Counted from the first letter of the stretch, positions 38,931 to 49,140 are shown. The stretch: 64,000 bases of DNA from Novosphingobium sp. HII-3 (GCF_002916655.1 NZ_PPSM01000025.1:186001-250000); one strand, 5' to 3'. The notes: generated by a model not told the origin, from the sequence alone. Translations and numbers: made by a program.

Positions 38931-40045
38931 CCGTTCGCCATCAGGGCCCGGGCCGGAACGGCCCGGGCCTTGCAGGCCAGCTTGCGGACGTAGTCCACCT
39001 TGCCGACGACCGTGTCCGACAGGTGGAAGGGATAGAGGTCCGGCTGGCCCATCGAACGGTTCATGGCGTTCATGGCAAAGGACAGCGGCTTCATCGCCCG
39101 CACGAGAGTGCGGGCGTCTGCCGTATAGGGATCCATATCCAGCTGCAGCCCGCTGTCGCCTGGCGCGTTGGGAAAGGGCGCAAAGGTCAGATCAAAGCCT
39201 TTTGCGGTAGCCAGGACGTCGACGATGTGGAGGTAGTGCGCGAACGTTTCCGCAAAATCCTCCCAGGGGTGCGCGGTCGCGTAGTAGCTGACATAGTCCT
39301 CCGACCAGACCTTCGCTTCCTGTTCGCCATAATGCGCCTTTAGCGCCTGCTGATAATCGCTGCGCTCATCGCCGAACAGCGAGCGGAACGCGTCCAGCTC
39401 GGCCTGGTCGGTCTCGACAAGGCGCGACCAGAAGTGGTGCCCCACTTCATGCCGGAAGTGCCCCAGCAGTGTGCGGTACGGCTCCCCCATCGCGCTGCGC
39501 ATGCGCTCGCGCTGCGAATCATCGGCTTCGATCAGGTTCAGGGTAATCACGCCCCCGTCATGGCCGGTGAATATCCGGGGGCTCCCCGCCCGTTCCGCCG
39601 CCGCGTCGTAAAGGAAATCGAAGGCGAGGCCCTGTACCCCGGATGCCGTCCCGGCGGCCTCCTGCGCCTTGGTGTCCAGCGGGAGCCCGAGCTTCATAAG
39701 GGTGTGGAAGAGCCGTCGCTTCGCAGCCTCGATCTTGCTCCAGCGCGGCGGGACTGAAGGTTCGGTAAGGTCCGGTATGGTGCGGTTGTGCCGACAGGCG
39801 CGGCACATGGGCGTCCAGTCGTTGGTGCCCACCAGCCAGTTGCAGATCTGGTAGTCGTTGTTGTTGGCACACACGACGACCGACGCGACGCTTCCGGCTT
39901 CATCCTTCCACACGGTCGCCTCGTCCGCCAGGAAGCGAAAACCGTCGATGGCCGGATCATAGCCCAGCGTCGCCGCGCAGCCGGGACAGACCCGCACCTC
40001 GAAGTGGTTGAGGCGGCTGCAGTTGGGGCACGGGAAGGCACGCAT
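38927..40045 (-). CDS. Zinc-ribbon putative zinc metallopeptidase
   Basis: 372 residues. The N-terminus has two Cys pairs in zinc-ribbon style ([10 protein letters not shown] and [12 protein letters not shown]), then a second CRACRHN site near residue 100. The catalytic domain contains HEVGHHFW (HExxH) with a downstream acidic [19 protein letters not shown] that could supply the third ligand. This matches a conserved but little-studied group of putative zinc peptidases in Proteobacteria. Probably cytoplasmic, as there is no signal. Start chosen at MRAFPCPNC; an upstream extension of 21 residues is not homologous. The 3' end overlaps thiG by four bases. Confidence 0.85.
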   Translation of the reverse strand: MRAFPCPNCSRLNHFEVRVCPGCAATLGYDPAIDGFRFLADEATVWKDEAGSVASVVVCANNNDYQICNWLVGTNDWTPMCRACRHNRTIPDLTEPSVPPRWSKIEAAKRRLFHTLMKLGLPLDTKAQEAAGTASGVQGLAFDFLYDAAAERAGSPRIFTGHDGGVITLNLIEADDSQRERMRSAMGEPYRTLLGHFRHEVGHHFWSRLVETDQAELDAFRSLFGDERSDYQQALKAHYGEQEAKVWSEDYVSYYATAHPWEDFAETFAHYLHIVDVLATAKGFDLTFAPFPNAPGDSGLQLDMDPYTADARTLVRAMKPLSFAMNAMNRSMGQPDLYPFHLSDTVVGKVDYVRKLACKARAVPARALMANG

Positions 40046-40104
40046 CGCGCACTCGCTATCGTTGACGTTCGGCCCGTCAACGCAGCAGCCGCGCGACCGT
40101 TTCC

Positions 40105-41934
40105 TCAAGCCCGGTACAGTGCGTCCACACGAGCGCCATACCGGTCTTTCAGCTTGTGCCGCCGGATCTTCAGGCTGGGTGTCATCTCCTCGTTCTCGAT
40201 GGAGAACGGTTCATCGGCGAAGGTGAACTGGCGCACCTTCTCGATGACGGAGAGTTCGGCGTTCACCCGGTCGATCGCACCGCGGATGGCGGCGCGGAAA
40301 GCGGGAAGATCCTGCAGCCTGCGGAAATCGAACGTCTCCCCATTCTCCCGGGACCATTGAAAGGCCCAATCCGCGTCCGGTACGATCAGTCCCACGATGT
40401 ACGGGCGGCGATCACCCGACACCATGGCCTGCGCGATCTCTGGCTGGAGCGTGAGCATCGACTCCACCTTCTGCGGGGAGACGTTGTCTCCCTTGTCGTT
40501 GACGATCATGTCCTTCTTGCGATCCGTAATGGCGATGCGGCCACGCTCGTCGATAAAGCCGATGTCTCCTGTGTGCAGCCAGCCGTCCTTGAGGACGTTC
40601 GCGCTCGCCGCCTCGTTCTGCCAGTAGCCGGACATGATGAGCTCGCCCCGGACGAGGATCTCGCCATCGTCGGCAATCCTGAGCTCCACCCCCCGCAGCG
40701 GCGGGCCGACCGTGCTGAACTTCACGCCCGCCGCCGGCCGGTTGCAGCTGATGATCGGGCCGGCTTCGGTCTGTCCGTACCCCTGCAGCAGCGTCAGCCC
40801 CATCGCTTCGAAGAACACGCCAATTTCCGGGTTCAGCGGCGCTCCTCCCGACACGAGCGCCTTGATCCGGCCGCCGAAGCGTGCCCGCACCTTGGGCCGC
40901 AGCGTGCGTTCGAGCAGGAGATCCAGCGGGCGATCAAGCAGACCGGGCTTGCCCGACTGGCTGCGCACGCCCCCCGCGATGGCCCAGTCCATCAGCCGGC
41001 TGGCCACGGCGCCCTGCTTCTCGATCTGCTTCATGATCCGCGTACGCAGCACCTCGAACAGGCGCGGCACCACCACCATGACCGTAGGGCGGACCTCTTC
41101 GATATTGGCCGCCAGCTTCTCCAGTCCTTCGGAGTAGTAGATCTCGCCACCCAGGCCGATCGGCAGCCACTGCCCGCCGGTATGCTCGTAGGCATGGCTA
41201 AGAGGCAGGAAGGAGAGGAAGATCTCTCGCTGCCCCTGGCCCGAGCGGCCGCCTTGATCCCAGCCGAAATCGTCGGCGATGACTTCGGCCGCGCCCGCGA
41301 CATTGCACAAAAGCATACCGTGATGCTGGCGCACGCCACGCGGCGCCCCGCCCGTGCCGCTGGTGTAGATGACGCATGCCAGGTCCCCACGCCCGATCCC
41401 GGCGATCCGTTGGTCCACTTCCGCCCGCGCGGCGGCCGCATCTCCCTGCAGCAGATCCTCCCAGGCGAGCGTCTCGTAGGCCCCGCCCTGCATGGCCGGC
41501 AGCGTCTCCATGCCCACCACCAGCTGGCACAGGTCGGTCTGGACCACGGCCGGAAGCAGGGTACGTGCCAGCTTCTCGGTGGAAACGATGGCCGCGCGAG
41601 CACCCGAATTTTCGAGAATATGGGTATGATCGCGCATCGTGTTGGTCGTGTAGGTCGGAACCGTCACGCAACCTGCAGCCATGATCCCGATGTCGGCCAG
41701 GCACCATTCCGGGCGGTTCTCCGCCACGATGAGCACGCGGTCCCCATCGTTCAGGCCGTTCCGGCGCAGGGAGGCCGCGATCAGGCTGACGCGGCGAGCC
41801 GCCTCGGCCCAGGTGATGCAGCGCCACTGGCCGCCCTGCTTGGACCACAGCATGGGAACCTCGCCCAGTGCATCCGCACGGGCGAAGAACAACGACACAA
41901 CATTGGGGCTCCGATCGAAGTCGGCGATTTCCAT
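40105..41934 (-). CDS. AMP-dependent long-chain acyl-CoA synthetase
   Basis: 609 residues. Activates a fatty acid to acyl-AMP and then acyl-CoA. The P-loop reads VIYTSGTGGAPRGV, with Gly and Arg in place of the usual Thr and Lys. YGQTEAGPIIS, the GWLHTGDIGFID motif and the terminal GDNVSPQKVE / catalytic hinge region follow in order. The C-terminal adenylation-domain Lys region is present (ITDRKKDMIVN). Subfamily resembles long-chain FadD-like enzymes with a separated C-terminal domain. Monocistronic on the minus strand between the metallopeptidase and ggt. Confidence 0.9.
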   Translation of the reverse strand: MEIADFDRSPNVVSLFFARADALGEVPMLWSKQGGQWRCITWAEAARRVSLIAASLRRNGLNDGDRVLIVAENRPEWCLADIGIMAAGCVTVPTYTTNTMRDHTHILENSGARAAIVSTEKLARTLLPAVVQTDLCQLVVGMETLPAMQGGAYETLAWEDLLQGDAAAARAEVDQRIAGIGRGDLACVIYTSGTGGAPRGVRQHHGMLLCNVAGAAEVIADDFGWDQGGRSGQGQREIFLSFLPLSHAYEHTGGQWLPIGLGGEIYYSEGLEKLAANIEEVRPTVMVVVPRLFEVLRTRIMKQIEKQGAVASRLMDWAIAGGVRSQSGKPGLLDRPLDLLLERTLRPKVRARFGGRIKALVSGGAPLNPEIGVFFEAMGLTLLQGYGQTEAGPIISCNRPAAGVKFSTVGPPLRGVELRIADDGEILVRGELIMSGYWQNEAASANVLKDGWLHTGDIGFIDERGRIAITDRKKDMIVNDKGDNVSPQKVESMLTLQPEIAQAMVSGDRRPYIVGLIVPDADWAFQWSRENGETFDFRRLQDLPAFRAAIRGAIDRVNAELSVIEKVRQFTFADEPFSIENEEMTPSLKIRRHKLKDRYGARVDALYRA

Positions 41935-42012
41935 AGTGGCCCGGTATCCTCTCGGCTGTCTTTTTGGCTGATCTTTTCGAACGTCTGTGTGCGGCGGCAG
42001 GTTGCCGCGAAG

Positions 42013-43746
42013 TTACTGCGCGATGGCCACGCCTTCGGAGCGCGGATCCCCGGCCCCGGCGAGGCGGCCGTCGATGACCTGGACCGCGTTGGTCTTGAGC
42101 GGCATCTCCGCCGCGCGGACAGAACCATGGCCCAGCGCCCGGAGCGCCGGGATCATCGTCTCCAGCTTCGACCCCTGTTCGACGGTGACGGTGTCGCCCG
42201 GGGCGAACAGCACCGGCAGGGCGAGAGCGCGATCGACCGGCAGCTTCCAGTCGAGCACCCCCACCAGCGCACGGATCACCTGCACGGGGATCGTCGCGCC
42301 GCCAGCGGCGCCGACGACGAGGAGCAGCTTGCCATCGGGTCCGTAGACGACGGTGGGCGACATCGAACTGCGCGGCCGCTTGCCGCCCTCGACCCGGTTC
42401 GCCACCTCGCGGCCGTCCCGATGCGGCACGAAGCTGAAGTCCGTCAACTCATTGTTGAGATAGAATCCCCCGACCATGATACCCGAGCCGAACGCGCTCT
42501 CGATCGTCGACGTCCACGAGGCGACTTCGCCTTGCCGGTCGATCACGACGAAATGGGTGGTGCCGCGTTCTTCGTATCCCGCTCCGCGCGCGAGGGTCCT
42601 GGTCGGAAGACCGGCCGTCACTGTCTCCATCGTCCGGTCAGGCTGGATGAGCGCGCCGCGGCGGCGCAGATACGTGCGGTCCAGCAATTGCGCTACCGGC
42701 ACGTCGACGAAATCAGGATCGGCCAGGAACAGGTCGCGATCGGCGTAGGCCAGCCGCTGGGACTCCGCGATCAGATGCCAGGCAACCGGCGAATCCGGCC
42801 CGAGGGCAGCAAGATCGAAGCCTTCCAGCTGGATCAGCGCCGCGAGCACCGTCGTGGCTCCGGAAGACGGCGGCCCCATGCCGCATATCCGGTAAACGCG
42901 GTAAGTACCGCAGACAGCAGGGCGTTCCGGCGCGGTGAACGCCGCCAGGTCGGCCTCGGTCATCTTTCCGTCCGACGGCGTCTCCGCCGCGACCTCGGCC
43001 ACGATCCGCTGCGCCAGTTCGCCTTTGTAGAAACCGTCCGGGCCGTTGCGCGCAAGCTCCTCCAGCGTGCGGACAAGCGCGGGGTTGCGGATCGTCGTGC
43101 CGAGCGGGAGCGGCTTTCCGTCCGCTCCGTAGTAGATCGCCCGGGCCTCTTCGTCGTGAGCCCCCGCATCGGGTTGCCTCGAGAGGGAACGGTATCCGCG
43201 AGGCGTCAGCGTGAACCCGTCACGGGCAAGCTGGATCGCGGGCTGGAACAGATCCGCCCAGGGCAGGCGGCCCTTCGCGGCATGCGCCTTTGCGGCAAGG
43301 GCGATGTTGCCGGGCACGCCCACGCTGCGGCCACCGACGACGGCACTGCGAAATGGCAGGGGCTTGCCCGCTTCATCGAGAAAGCGGTTCGCCGTAGCCG
43401 CCTGCGGTGCCGTTTCACGCCCGTCGAGGGACTGAACGGCGCCCGCTGCGTCCGCCAGAAGAAGGAATCCGCCTCCTCCGATGCCCGAGCTTTGCGGCTC
43501 GACCACGGTGAGGGCCAGCATGGTGGCTATGGCCGCATCGGTCGCGCTCCCGCCCCGGCGCAGGATCGTTGCGCCGGCCTCTGCGGCGCGCGGATCGGCG
43601 GCACTGACCATCCCGGCATCGAACACGGCAGGCGCAGCCGGTGCCGCCGCTTCGGGACGGGTCGTGGGGGAGGTGGTTGCCACCAGGCCGGCGCAACCAG
43701 ACAGGACGAGCGAGGCGGCGAGCCCCAGGATCAGCTTTCCGGACAT
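42013..43746 (-). CDS. ggt: Gamma-glutamyltransferase (periplasmic, lipoprotein-type signal)
   Basis: 577 residues. Ntn-hydrolase that cleaves gamma-glutamyl bonds of glutathione and transfers the glutamyl group. A lipoprotein-type signal (LAASLVLSGCAG, Cys18) starts the protein. The large subunit has GGSATDAAIATML and GGGGFLL. The autocatalytic cleavage site is the T of RGTTHFVVID, with the small subunit following (STIESAFGSG; RSSMSPTVV; GAAGGATIPVQVI). Length normal. A 12-base gap separates it from pyrD upstream on the same strand, so the two could be cotranscribed. Confidence 0.93.
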   Translation of the reverse strand: MSGKLILGLAASLVLSGCAGLVATTSPTTRPEAAAPAAPAVFDAGMVSAADPRAAEAGATILRRGGSATDAAIATMLALTVVEPQSSGIGGGGFLLLADAAGAVQSLDGRETAPQAATANRFLDEAGKPLPFRSAVVGGRSVGVPGNIALAAKAHAAKGRLPWADLFQPAIQLARDGFTLTPRGYRSLSRQPDAGAHDEEARAIYYGADGKPLPLGTTIRNPALVRTLEELARNGPDGFYKGELAQRIVAEVAAETPSDGKMTEADLAAFTAPERPAVCGTYRVYRICGMGPPSSGATTVLAALIQLEGFDLAALGPDSPVAWHLIAESQRLAYADRDLFLADPDFVDVPVAQLLDRTYLRRRGALIQPDRTMETVTAGLPTRTLARGAGYEERGTTHFVVIDRQGEVASWTSTIESAFGSGIMVGGFYLNNELTDFSFVPHRDGREVANRVEGGKRPRSSMSPTVVYGPDGKLLLVVGAAGGATIPVQVIRALVGVLDWKLPVDRALALPVLFAPGDTVTVEQGSKLETMIPALRALGHGSVRAAEMPLKTNAVQVIDGRLAGAGDPRSEGVAIAQ

Positions 43747-43757
43747 CAGGGGCAGGC

Positions 43758-44804
43758 TTATTCGCTTCCCACCGCCTCTGCAATCGAGGCGAAACCATCA
43801 CGGCGCATGAGCTCGCGCAGGCCTTTGCCGATCGATCTGGCAATCCGCGGCCCTTCGTAGACCATCGCGCTGTACAGCTGAACGAGGCTCGCCCCCGCCC
43901 TGATCCGCGCCCAGGCATCGTCGGCCGTAGCGATGCCGCCAACACCGATCAACGGCACGGCGCCGCCGGTCGCCTGCCGGAAGTCACGGAGCCGCTGCTG
44001 CGCGAGGTCGCGCAGCGGAGCCCCGGAGAGCCCGCCGGTTTCATTCCTGTGGGCGGAGGCCAGAGCCGGCCGTGAGATCGTGGTGTTAGAGACGATCAGC
44101 GCGCCCAGCCCTTTTTCGATTGCGATCCGTGCGATCGCATCGATGTCCGCAGGCTCGAGATCCGGCGCCACCTTGAGGAACACGGGAGGGCGGACCGCTT
44201 CCGAGCAGGCGGCGTCCCGAGCCTCGATGACGGCGTCGAGCAGGCCGACCAATGCCGATTCGTCCTGCAGCGCCCGCAGGCCGGGGGTGTTCGGGCTGGA
44301 GATGTTCACGGCCAGGTAGCTCGCCAGCGGCGCCATCAGGCGGGCCATGATGGCATAGTCGGCCACGCGATCGTTCGAATCCTTGTTCGCCCCGATGTTG
44401 ATGCCGACGACGCCCGGGCGCCCGAGTCGCGCTTCAAGCCGGTAGACCGCCGCTTGCGCGCCGCCGTTGTTGAAGCCCATGCGGTTTATGACCGCCTTAT
44501 CCTCTTCCAGGCGGAACAGGCGCGGCTTGGGATTGCCAGCCTGCGGCAAAGGGGTAATCGAGCCCACTTCGGCAAAACCGAAGCCCAGTCCCAGCAGGGC
44601 ATCGGGCACTTCTCCGTCCTTGTCGAACCCGGCCGCCATTCCCACCGGGTTGGGAAAAGCGATACCGGCAACCTCGGTGGCAAGCGCAGGATCGGCCTTT
44701 TGTGCATCGGGATTGGACCCGAGCTTCAGGGCCTTCACGGCAAGCCCGTGGGCCTTCTCGGCATCGATGCGGAACAGGGCGGGACGGAAAAAGGAATAGA
44801 GCAC
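43758..44804 (-). CDS. pyrD: Dihydroorotate dehydrogenase (quinone), class 2
   Basis: 348 residues. FMN enzyme oxidising dihydroorotate to orotate with quinone as acceptor. An N-terminal amphipathic helix (LYSFFRPALFRIDAEKAHGLAVKALK) marks the membrane-associated class 2 form. The FMN barrel has NPVGMAAGFDKDGEVPDALLGLGFGFAEVGSITP, KLDPDLE-like KVAPDLEPADIDAIA, the catalytic Ser in NISSPNTPGLRALQ and GVGGIATADDAWARI. Divergent from the SUF operon; the intervening 386 bp hold regulatory elements and a likely small RNA. Confidence 0.96.
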   Translation of the reverse strand: MLYSFFRPALFRIDAEKAHGLAVKALKLGSNPDAQKADPALATEVAGIAFPNPVGMAAGFDKDGEVPDALLGLGFGFAEVGSITPLPQAGNPKPRLFRLEEDKAVINRMGFNNGGAQAAVYRLEARLGRPGVVGINIGANKDSNDRVADYAIMARLMAPLASYLAVNISSPNTPGLRALQDESALVGLLDAVIEARDAACSEAVRPPVFLKVAPDLEPADIDAIARIAIEKGLGALIVSNTTISRPALASAHRNETGGLSGAPLRDLAQQRLRDFRQATGGAVPLIGVGGIATADDAWARIRAGASLVQLYSAMVYEGPRIARSIGKGLRELMRRDGFASIAEAVGSE

Positions 44805-44895
44805 GCTGCCGCATAACGCCGGGAGAGGTGTTGCTCAAACGCTTCTTATTGCAGCCCCCTGCAGGAAAATCGCAGCAGCAGCTTTACGGCCGGCT

Positions 44896-44925
44896 GCGAC
44901 ATGTCGCGATTATACAATAAATCGC
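44896..44925. promoter_or_regulatory. Two adjoining palindromes between pyrD and the suf operon
   Basis: GCGACATGTCGC (44896-44907) is a perfect 12-bp palindrome. GCGATT-N8-AATCGC (44906-44925) overlaps its end and contains an AT-rich TATACAAT that could act as a -10 element. They lie about 90 bp upstream of the pyrD start and just before the proposed RNA. The regulator is unknown. Confidence 0.45.
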
Positions 44926-45036
44926 CTTTCCCGTAGCATAAATGGGCGCCGCGACCCGAAGGGCTCGTCGCGGGATGCGTTCGAGTTCTTTACACCTCAA
45001 GGGCGGCTCCCGCATCGGCGGGAGCCGCCTTTTTTT
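44926..45036 (+). ncRNA. Candidate small RNA between pyrD and rrf2/suf
   Basis: The 386-bp gap 44805-45190 has no convincing protein gene, yet a strong plus-strand-only intrinsic terminator ends at 45036. Just upstream is a GC-rich hairpin (CCGCGAC at 44949-44955 pairing with GTCGCGG at 44967-44973, with a CC/GG inner step) and an unpaired TTCTTTACACCTC linker. An AT-rich TATACAAT is about 10 bases before the proposed 5' end. Together they suggest a ~110-nt transcript. The 5' end is a guess and no known family was recognised. Confidence 0.45.
45001..45036 (+). terminator. Orphan plus-strand Rho-independent terminator
   Basis: GGCGGCTCCCGC and GCGGGAGCCGCC form a 12-bp perfect stem with a four-base loop, followed by seven Ts on the plus strand. 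The reverse strand lacks a T-run after the stem. No annotated plus-strand gene precedes it. Confidence 0.92.
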
Positions 45037-45113
45037 CGTGTGAGGCGCGGAGCGGAGGATCGTCGCCGTTCCGGCTGTGAACCGGCCCTGCCGCTTTTCC
45101 GGTCAACTCGGCA

Positions 45114-45142
45114 TTGAAACTTGCGTTGCAGTGCACTAGGTG
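45114..45142 (+). promoter_or_regulatory. Possible suf operon promoter
   Basis: TTGAAA (45114-45119) and TAGGTG (45137-45142) are 17 bases apart, 48 bases before the rrf2 start, and run directly into the inverted repeat at 45143. The -35 match is good and the -10 is weak. Confidence 0.35.
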
Positions 45143-45167
45143 AAATCGGAAAGATTTGATCCGATTT
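45143..45167. promoter_or_regulatory. Inverted repeat operator candidate for the Rrf2 regulator
   Basis: AAATCGGA (45143-45150) and TCCGATTT (45160-45167) are perfect inverted repeats with a 9-bp spacer, centred 36 bp before the rrf2 start. The 25-bp symmetry fits the footprint of an IscR-type dimer, so autorepression of the suf operon is a natural reading. Confidence 0.6.
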
Positions 45168-45190
45168 AATCGCAGGACCCGAAAGCCCGC

Positions 45191-45631
45191 ATGCGCCTGT
45201 CCAGCATGGCCGATTACGCTGTCGTCATCATGTCCGCTGCGGCGCGGCATTGCGGCACCTGCTCGCTCATCGAGCAGGCCGGCGGCAAGCGGGGGCGCGT
45301 CTCCGCTGCGCAGCTGGCGGAGGAGACGGGCCTTCCCGCTCCTACCGTGCAGAAGCTGGTGAGCAAGCTTTCGGCGGCCGGCCTCATGCGTTCGTCCCGC
45401 GGGGCCGGCGGCGGTTTGCGACTCGCCCGTCCACCTGCAACGATTTCGCTTGCGGACATCGTCGAGGCGGTAGAAGGGCCCATCGCCCTCACGGCCTGCA
45501 TCGACCGCGTGAAGAGCGACTGCACGCTGGAGGGTGCCTGCACCACGAGATCCCACTGGCCGCAAGTCAACGCGGCCGTGCGCGGGGCACTCGCCCAAGT
45601 GGCGCTGACCCAGTTCGTCGAGGAAGTTTGA
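45191..45631 (+). CDS. Rrf2-family SUF operon regulator
   Basis: 146 residues with an N-terminal winged helix ([42 protein letters not shown]) and a cysteine-containing linker typical of Fe-S sensing. Cys103, Cys111 and Cys117 form the C-x7-C-x5-C set used by IscR-like proteins to bind a cluster. An additional CxxC (C21-C24, HCGTC) sits inside an insertion before the recognition helix. First gene of the SUF operon; sufB follows one base after its stop. Likely represses the operon when iron-sulfur demand is met, via the inverted repeat upstream. Confidence 0.92.
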   Translation: MRLSSMADYAVVIMSAAARHCGTCSLIEQAGGKRGRVSAAQLAEETGLPAPTVQKLVSKLSAAGLMRSSRGAGGGLRLARPPATISLADIVEAVEGPIALTACIDRVKSDCTLEGACTTRSHWPQVNAAVRGALAQVALTQFVEEV

Positions 45632-45632
45632 G

Positions 45633-47119
<1,487 letters not shown>

Positions 47120-47120
<1 letters not shown>

Positions 47121-47650
47121 TGTCCTCCTCCGCCATGAATAACGAAGGACAGGAAACCATGACCGCCGCCCGCAAGACCCTGGGCATCAGCCGCGCCGAC
47201 AGCGCACCCAAGGACGCAAAAGCCAGCTTCGCCCTCACCGGCGCGCGGCTTGAAACGCTGAAGGAACGCGCTCGCGAGCAGCGCCGCCATCCCACCGATG
47301 CGCAGAAGGCGCTGTGGGCGCAGCTATCCGGCTCCAAGCTGGGCGGCGTGAAGTTCATTCGCCAATCGGTCGTGGGCTCCACGATCGTCGATTTCGCCTG
47401 CCCCTCCCGCTGGATCGTGGTGCAGATCAGCGCTGCTGACGGCAACGCCGACGTCAACGAACTGCAGGACCGCAAGCTCATCGAGGTCGGCATCCGCGTC
47501 CTGCGCTTCTCCGAAGAGGAAGTTCTCGGCAACGTCGAGACCGTGATCCGCGAGATCAACACCGAACTCAACGTGCCGTTCGACAAACGCTCCGCGCGCA
47601 AGAAGGCGGGTCAGCGCCCTGCCACGGCCTTCGTGAGCGATGAAGGATAA
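47120..47650 (+). CDS. DUF559 nuclease-fold protein embedded in the SUF operon, probably catalytically inactive
   Basis: 176 residues from the coupled ATG; a second start at 47159 (MTAARKTLG) has a better ribosome site (AGGAAACC). Residues 46-145 align by motif with DUF559, a Vsr-like endonuclease fold: AREQRRHPTDAQKALW, LGGVKFIRQSVVGSTIVDFACP and GIRVLRFSEEEVLGNVETVI. In active members the strand after VDF carries an E-x-D-G-x-x-H motif; here it reads VVQISAADG, so the Glu is Gln and the acidic/His residues are gone. It lies between sufB and sufC, overlapping sufB by one base and ending 3 bp before sufC. A repurposed role in Fe-S assembly is my inference. Confidence 0.85.
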
Positions 47651-47653
47651 CCC

Positions 47654-48406
47654 ATGCTCAAGATCGAAAACCTGACCGCGAACGTCGCCGACAAGCCGAT
47701 CCTCAAGGGCCTGTCGCTCACCATCAACCCTGGCGAGATCCACGCCATCATGGGGCCGAACGGCGCGGGCAAGTCGACGCTGGGCTACACGCTGGGCGGT
47801 CGTCCCGGCTATGAAGTGACCGGCGGCGCCGTCGATTTCGACGGACAGGACCTGCTCGAACTCGAACCGCACGAGCGCGCCGCCGCCGGCCTGTTCCTGG
47901 GCTTCCAGTACCCGGTCGAGATCCCCGGCGTCTCCTTCGTCCAGTTCCTGCGCGAGGCGGCCAATGCCCAGCGCAAGGGGCGCGGCGAAGAACCGCTTTC
48001 GGGCGGCGAGTTCCTGAAGCTCGCACGCGAGAAAGCCGGCCTGCTGCGCATGGATATGGACATGCTCAAGCGCCCGGTGAACGTCGGTTTTTCCGGCGGC
48101 GAAAAGAAGCGCGCCGAGATGGTGCAGATGGGCATCCTGAACCCCAAGCTGGCGATTCTCGACGAGACGGACTCCGGCCTCGACATCGACGCGCTGCGCA
48201 TCTGCGGCGAAGGCATCAACGCGATCATGCGCAGCGCTGACAAAGCCGTGCTGCTCATCACCCACTACCAGCGGCTGCTGGACTACGTGAAGCCGGACTT
48301 CGTTCACGTCCTGGCCAACGGGCGCATCGTCAAGTCAGGCGGTCCCGACCTCGCCCTGCGCCTTGAGGAAGAGGGCTACGAGGCGGTGGTGCAGGAGGCG
48401 GCATGA
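47654..48406 (+). CDS. sufC: Fe-S cluster assembly ATPase SufC
   Basis: 250 residues. ABC-type soluble ATPase that drives the SufBD scaffold. Walker A (MGPNGAGKSTLG), the Q-loop GFQYPVEIPGV, the signature SGGEKKRAEM and Walker B (AILDETDSGLDID) are intact, with the switch His in ITHYQRLLDYV. Stop overlaps sufD start by four bases. Confidence 0.97.
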   Translation: MLKIENLTANVADKPILKGLSLTINPGEIHAIMGPNGAGKSTLGYTLGGRPGYEVTGGAVDFDGQDLLELEPHERAAAGLFLGFQYPVEIPGVSFVQFLREAANAQRKGRGEEPLSGGEFLKLAREKAGLLRMDMDMLKRPVNVGFSGGEKKRAEMVQMGILNPKLAILDETDSGLDIDALRICGEGINAIMRSADKAVLLITHYQRLLDYVKPDFVHVLANGRIVKSGGPDLALRLEEEGYEAVVQEAA

Positions 48407-49140
48407 ACGTCGAACTCGCCCTCCCCACCCGCAAGGACGAGGATTTCCGCTACTCCGACCTTGAGGCCCTGCGCACTGTCTGGCCGATCGTCACGGAAGA
48501 GATCGTCGTGCCGGACGGTGCGGAGCAGACGCTCCAGATCGTGGAGACCGGCGGCGGCGCGGTAGCACGGCACGTGGCGGTCACGCTGGGAAAGGGCGCA
48601 AAATTTGACCTGCGCGTTCTCACGGCCGGGCCGGGCTATGGCCGCATCGCGGTGGACGCTACGCTGGCGCAAGGCGCGGACTTCACGCTGGGCGCCGCAC
48701 AGCTGGCGACCGGCGAGGAGACGGTCGAGATCGTCACCGAAGTGACGCATGCCGGTCTCAATGCCACGTCGCAGCAGATCGTGCGCACGGTGCTCGCCGG
48801 CAAGTCCGTGGGAACGTACCTGGGCCGTATCGCGGTGGAACGCGGGGCCGATGGCACGGACGCCGAGCAATCGGTTCGCGCCATGCTGCTGGAGCGCACG
48901 GCGACCGCTAACGCTCGCCCGGAACTTGAAATCTACGCCGACGACGTCAAGGCCGCACATGGCTGCGCCGTGGGCGAACTCGACGCGCAGGGCCTGTTCT
49001 ACCTGATGAGCCGCGGCCTCACGCCTCCGCAGGCGAAGCGGCTGATGCTGCAGGCGTTCATCGCCGAAGCCTTCACTGGCGCTCCCGGCGAGGAGGAGCT
49101 CAGCAGCGCCGCGCTTGCCCGACTGGAGGCGATCCTGTGA
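48403..49140 (+). CDS. sufD: SufD family Fe-S assembly protein (short form)
   Basis: 245 residues, much shorter than E. coli SufD (423). The N-terminal partner-contact segment RKDEDFRYSDLEAL is present, but most of the N-terminal helical domain and part of the beta-helix are missing. The C-terminal core with the conserved histidine region (PELEIYADDVKAAHGCAVGELD) and helical end remain. It pairs with SufB under SufC. Start ATG overlaps sufC stop and its stop overlaps the sufS start (GTGA), so the whole operon is tightly coupled. Confidence 0.9.
   Translation: MNVELALPTRKDEDFRYSDLEALRTVWPIVTEEIVVPDGAEQTLQIVETGGGAVARHVAVTLGKGAKFDLRVLTAGPGYGRIAVDATLAQGADFTLGAAQLATGEETVEIVTEVTHAGLNATSQQIVRTVLAGKSVGTYLGRIAVERGADGTDAEQSVRAMLLERTATANARPELEIYADDVKAAHGCAVGELDAQGLFYLMSRGLTPPQAKRLMLQAFIAEAFTGAPGEEELSSAALARLEAIL

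Noticed and set aside
40156..43860. 1234-codon plus-strand ORF across the acyl-CoA synthetase, ggt and pyrD end
   Set aside because: Runs antisense through three recognisable genes; a consequence of high GC content.
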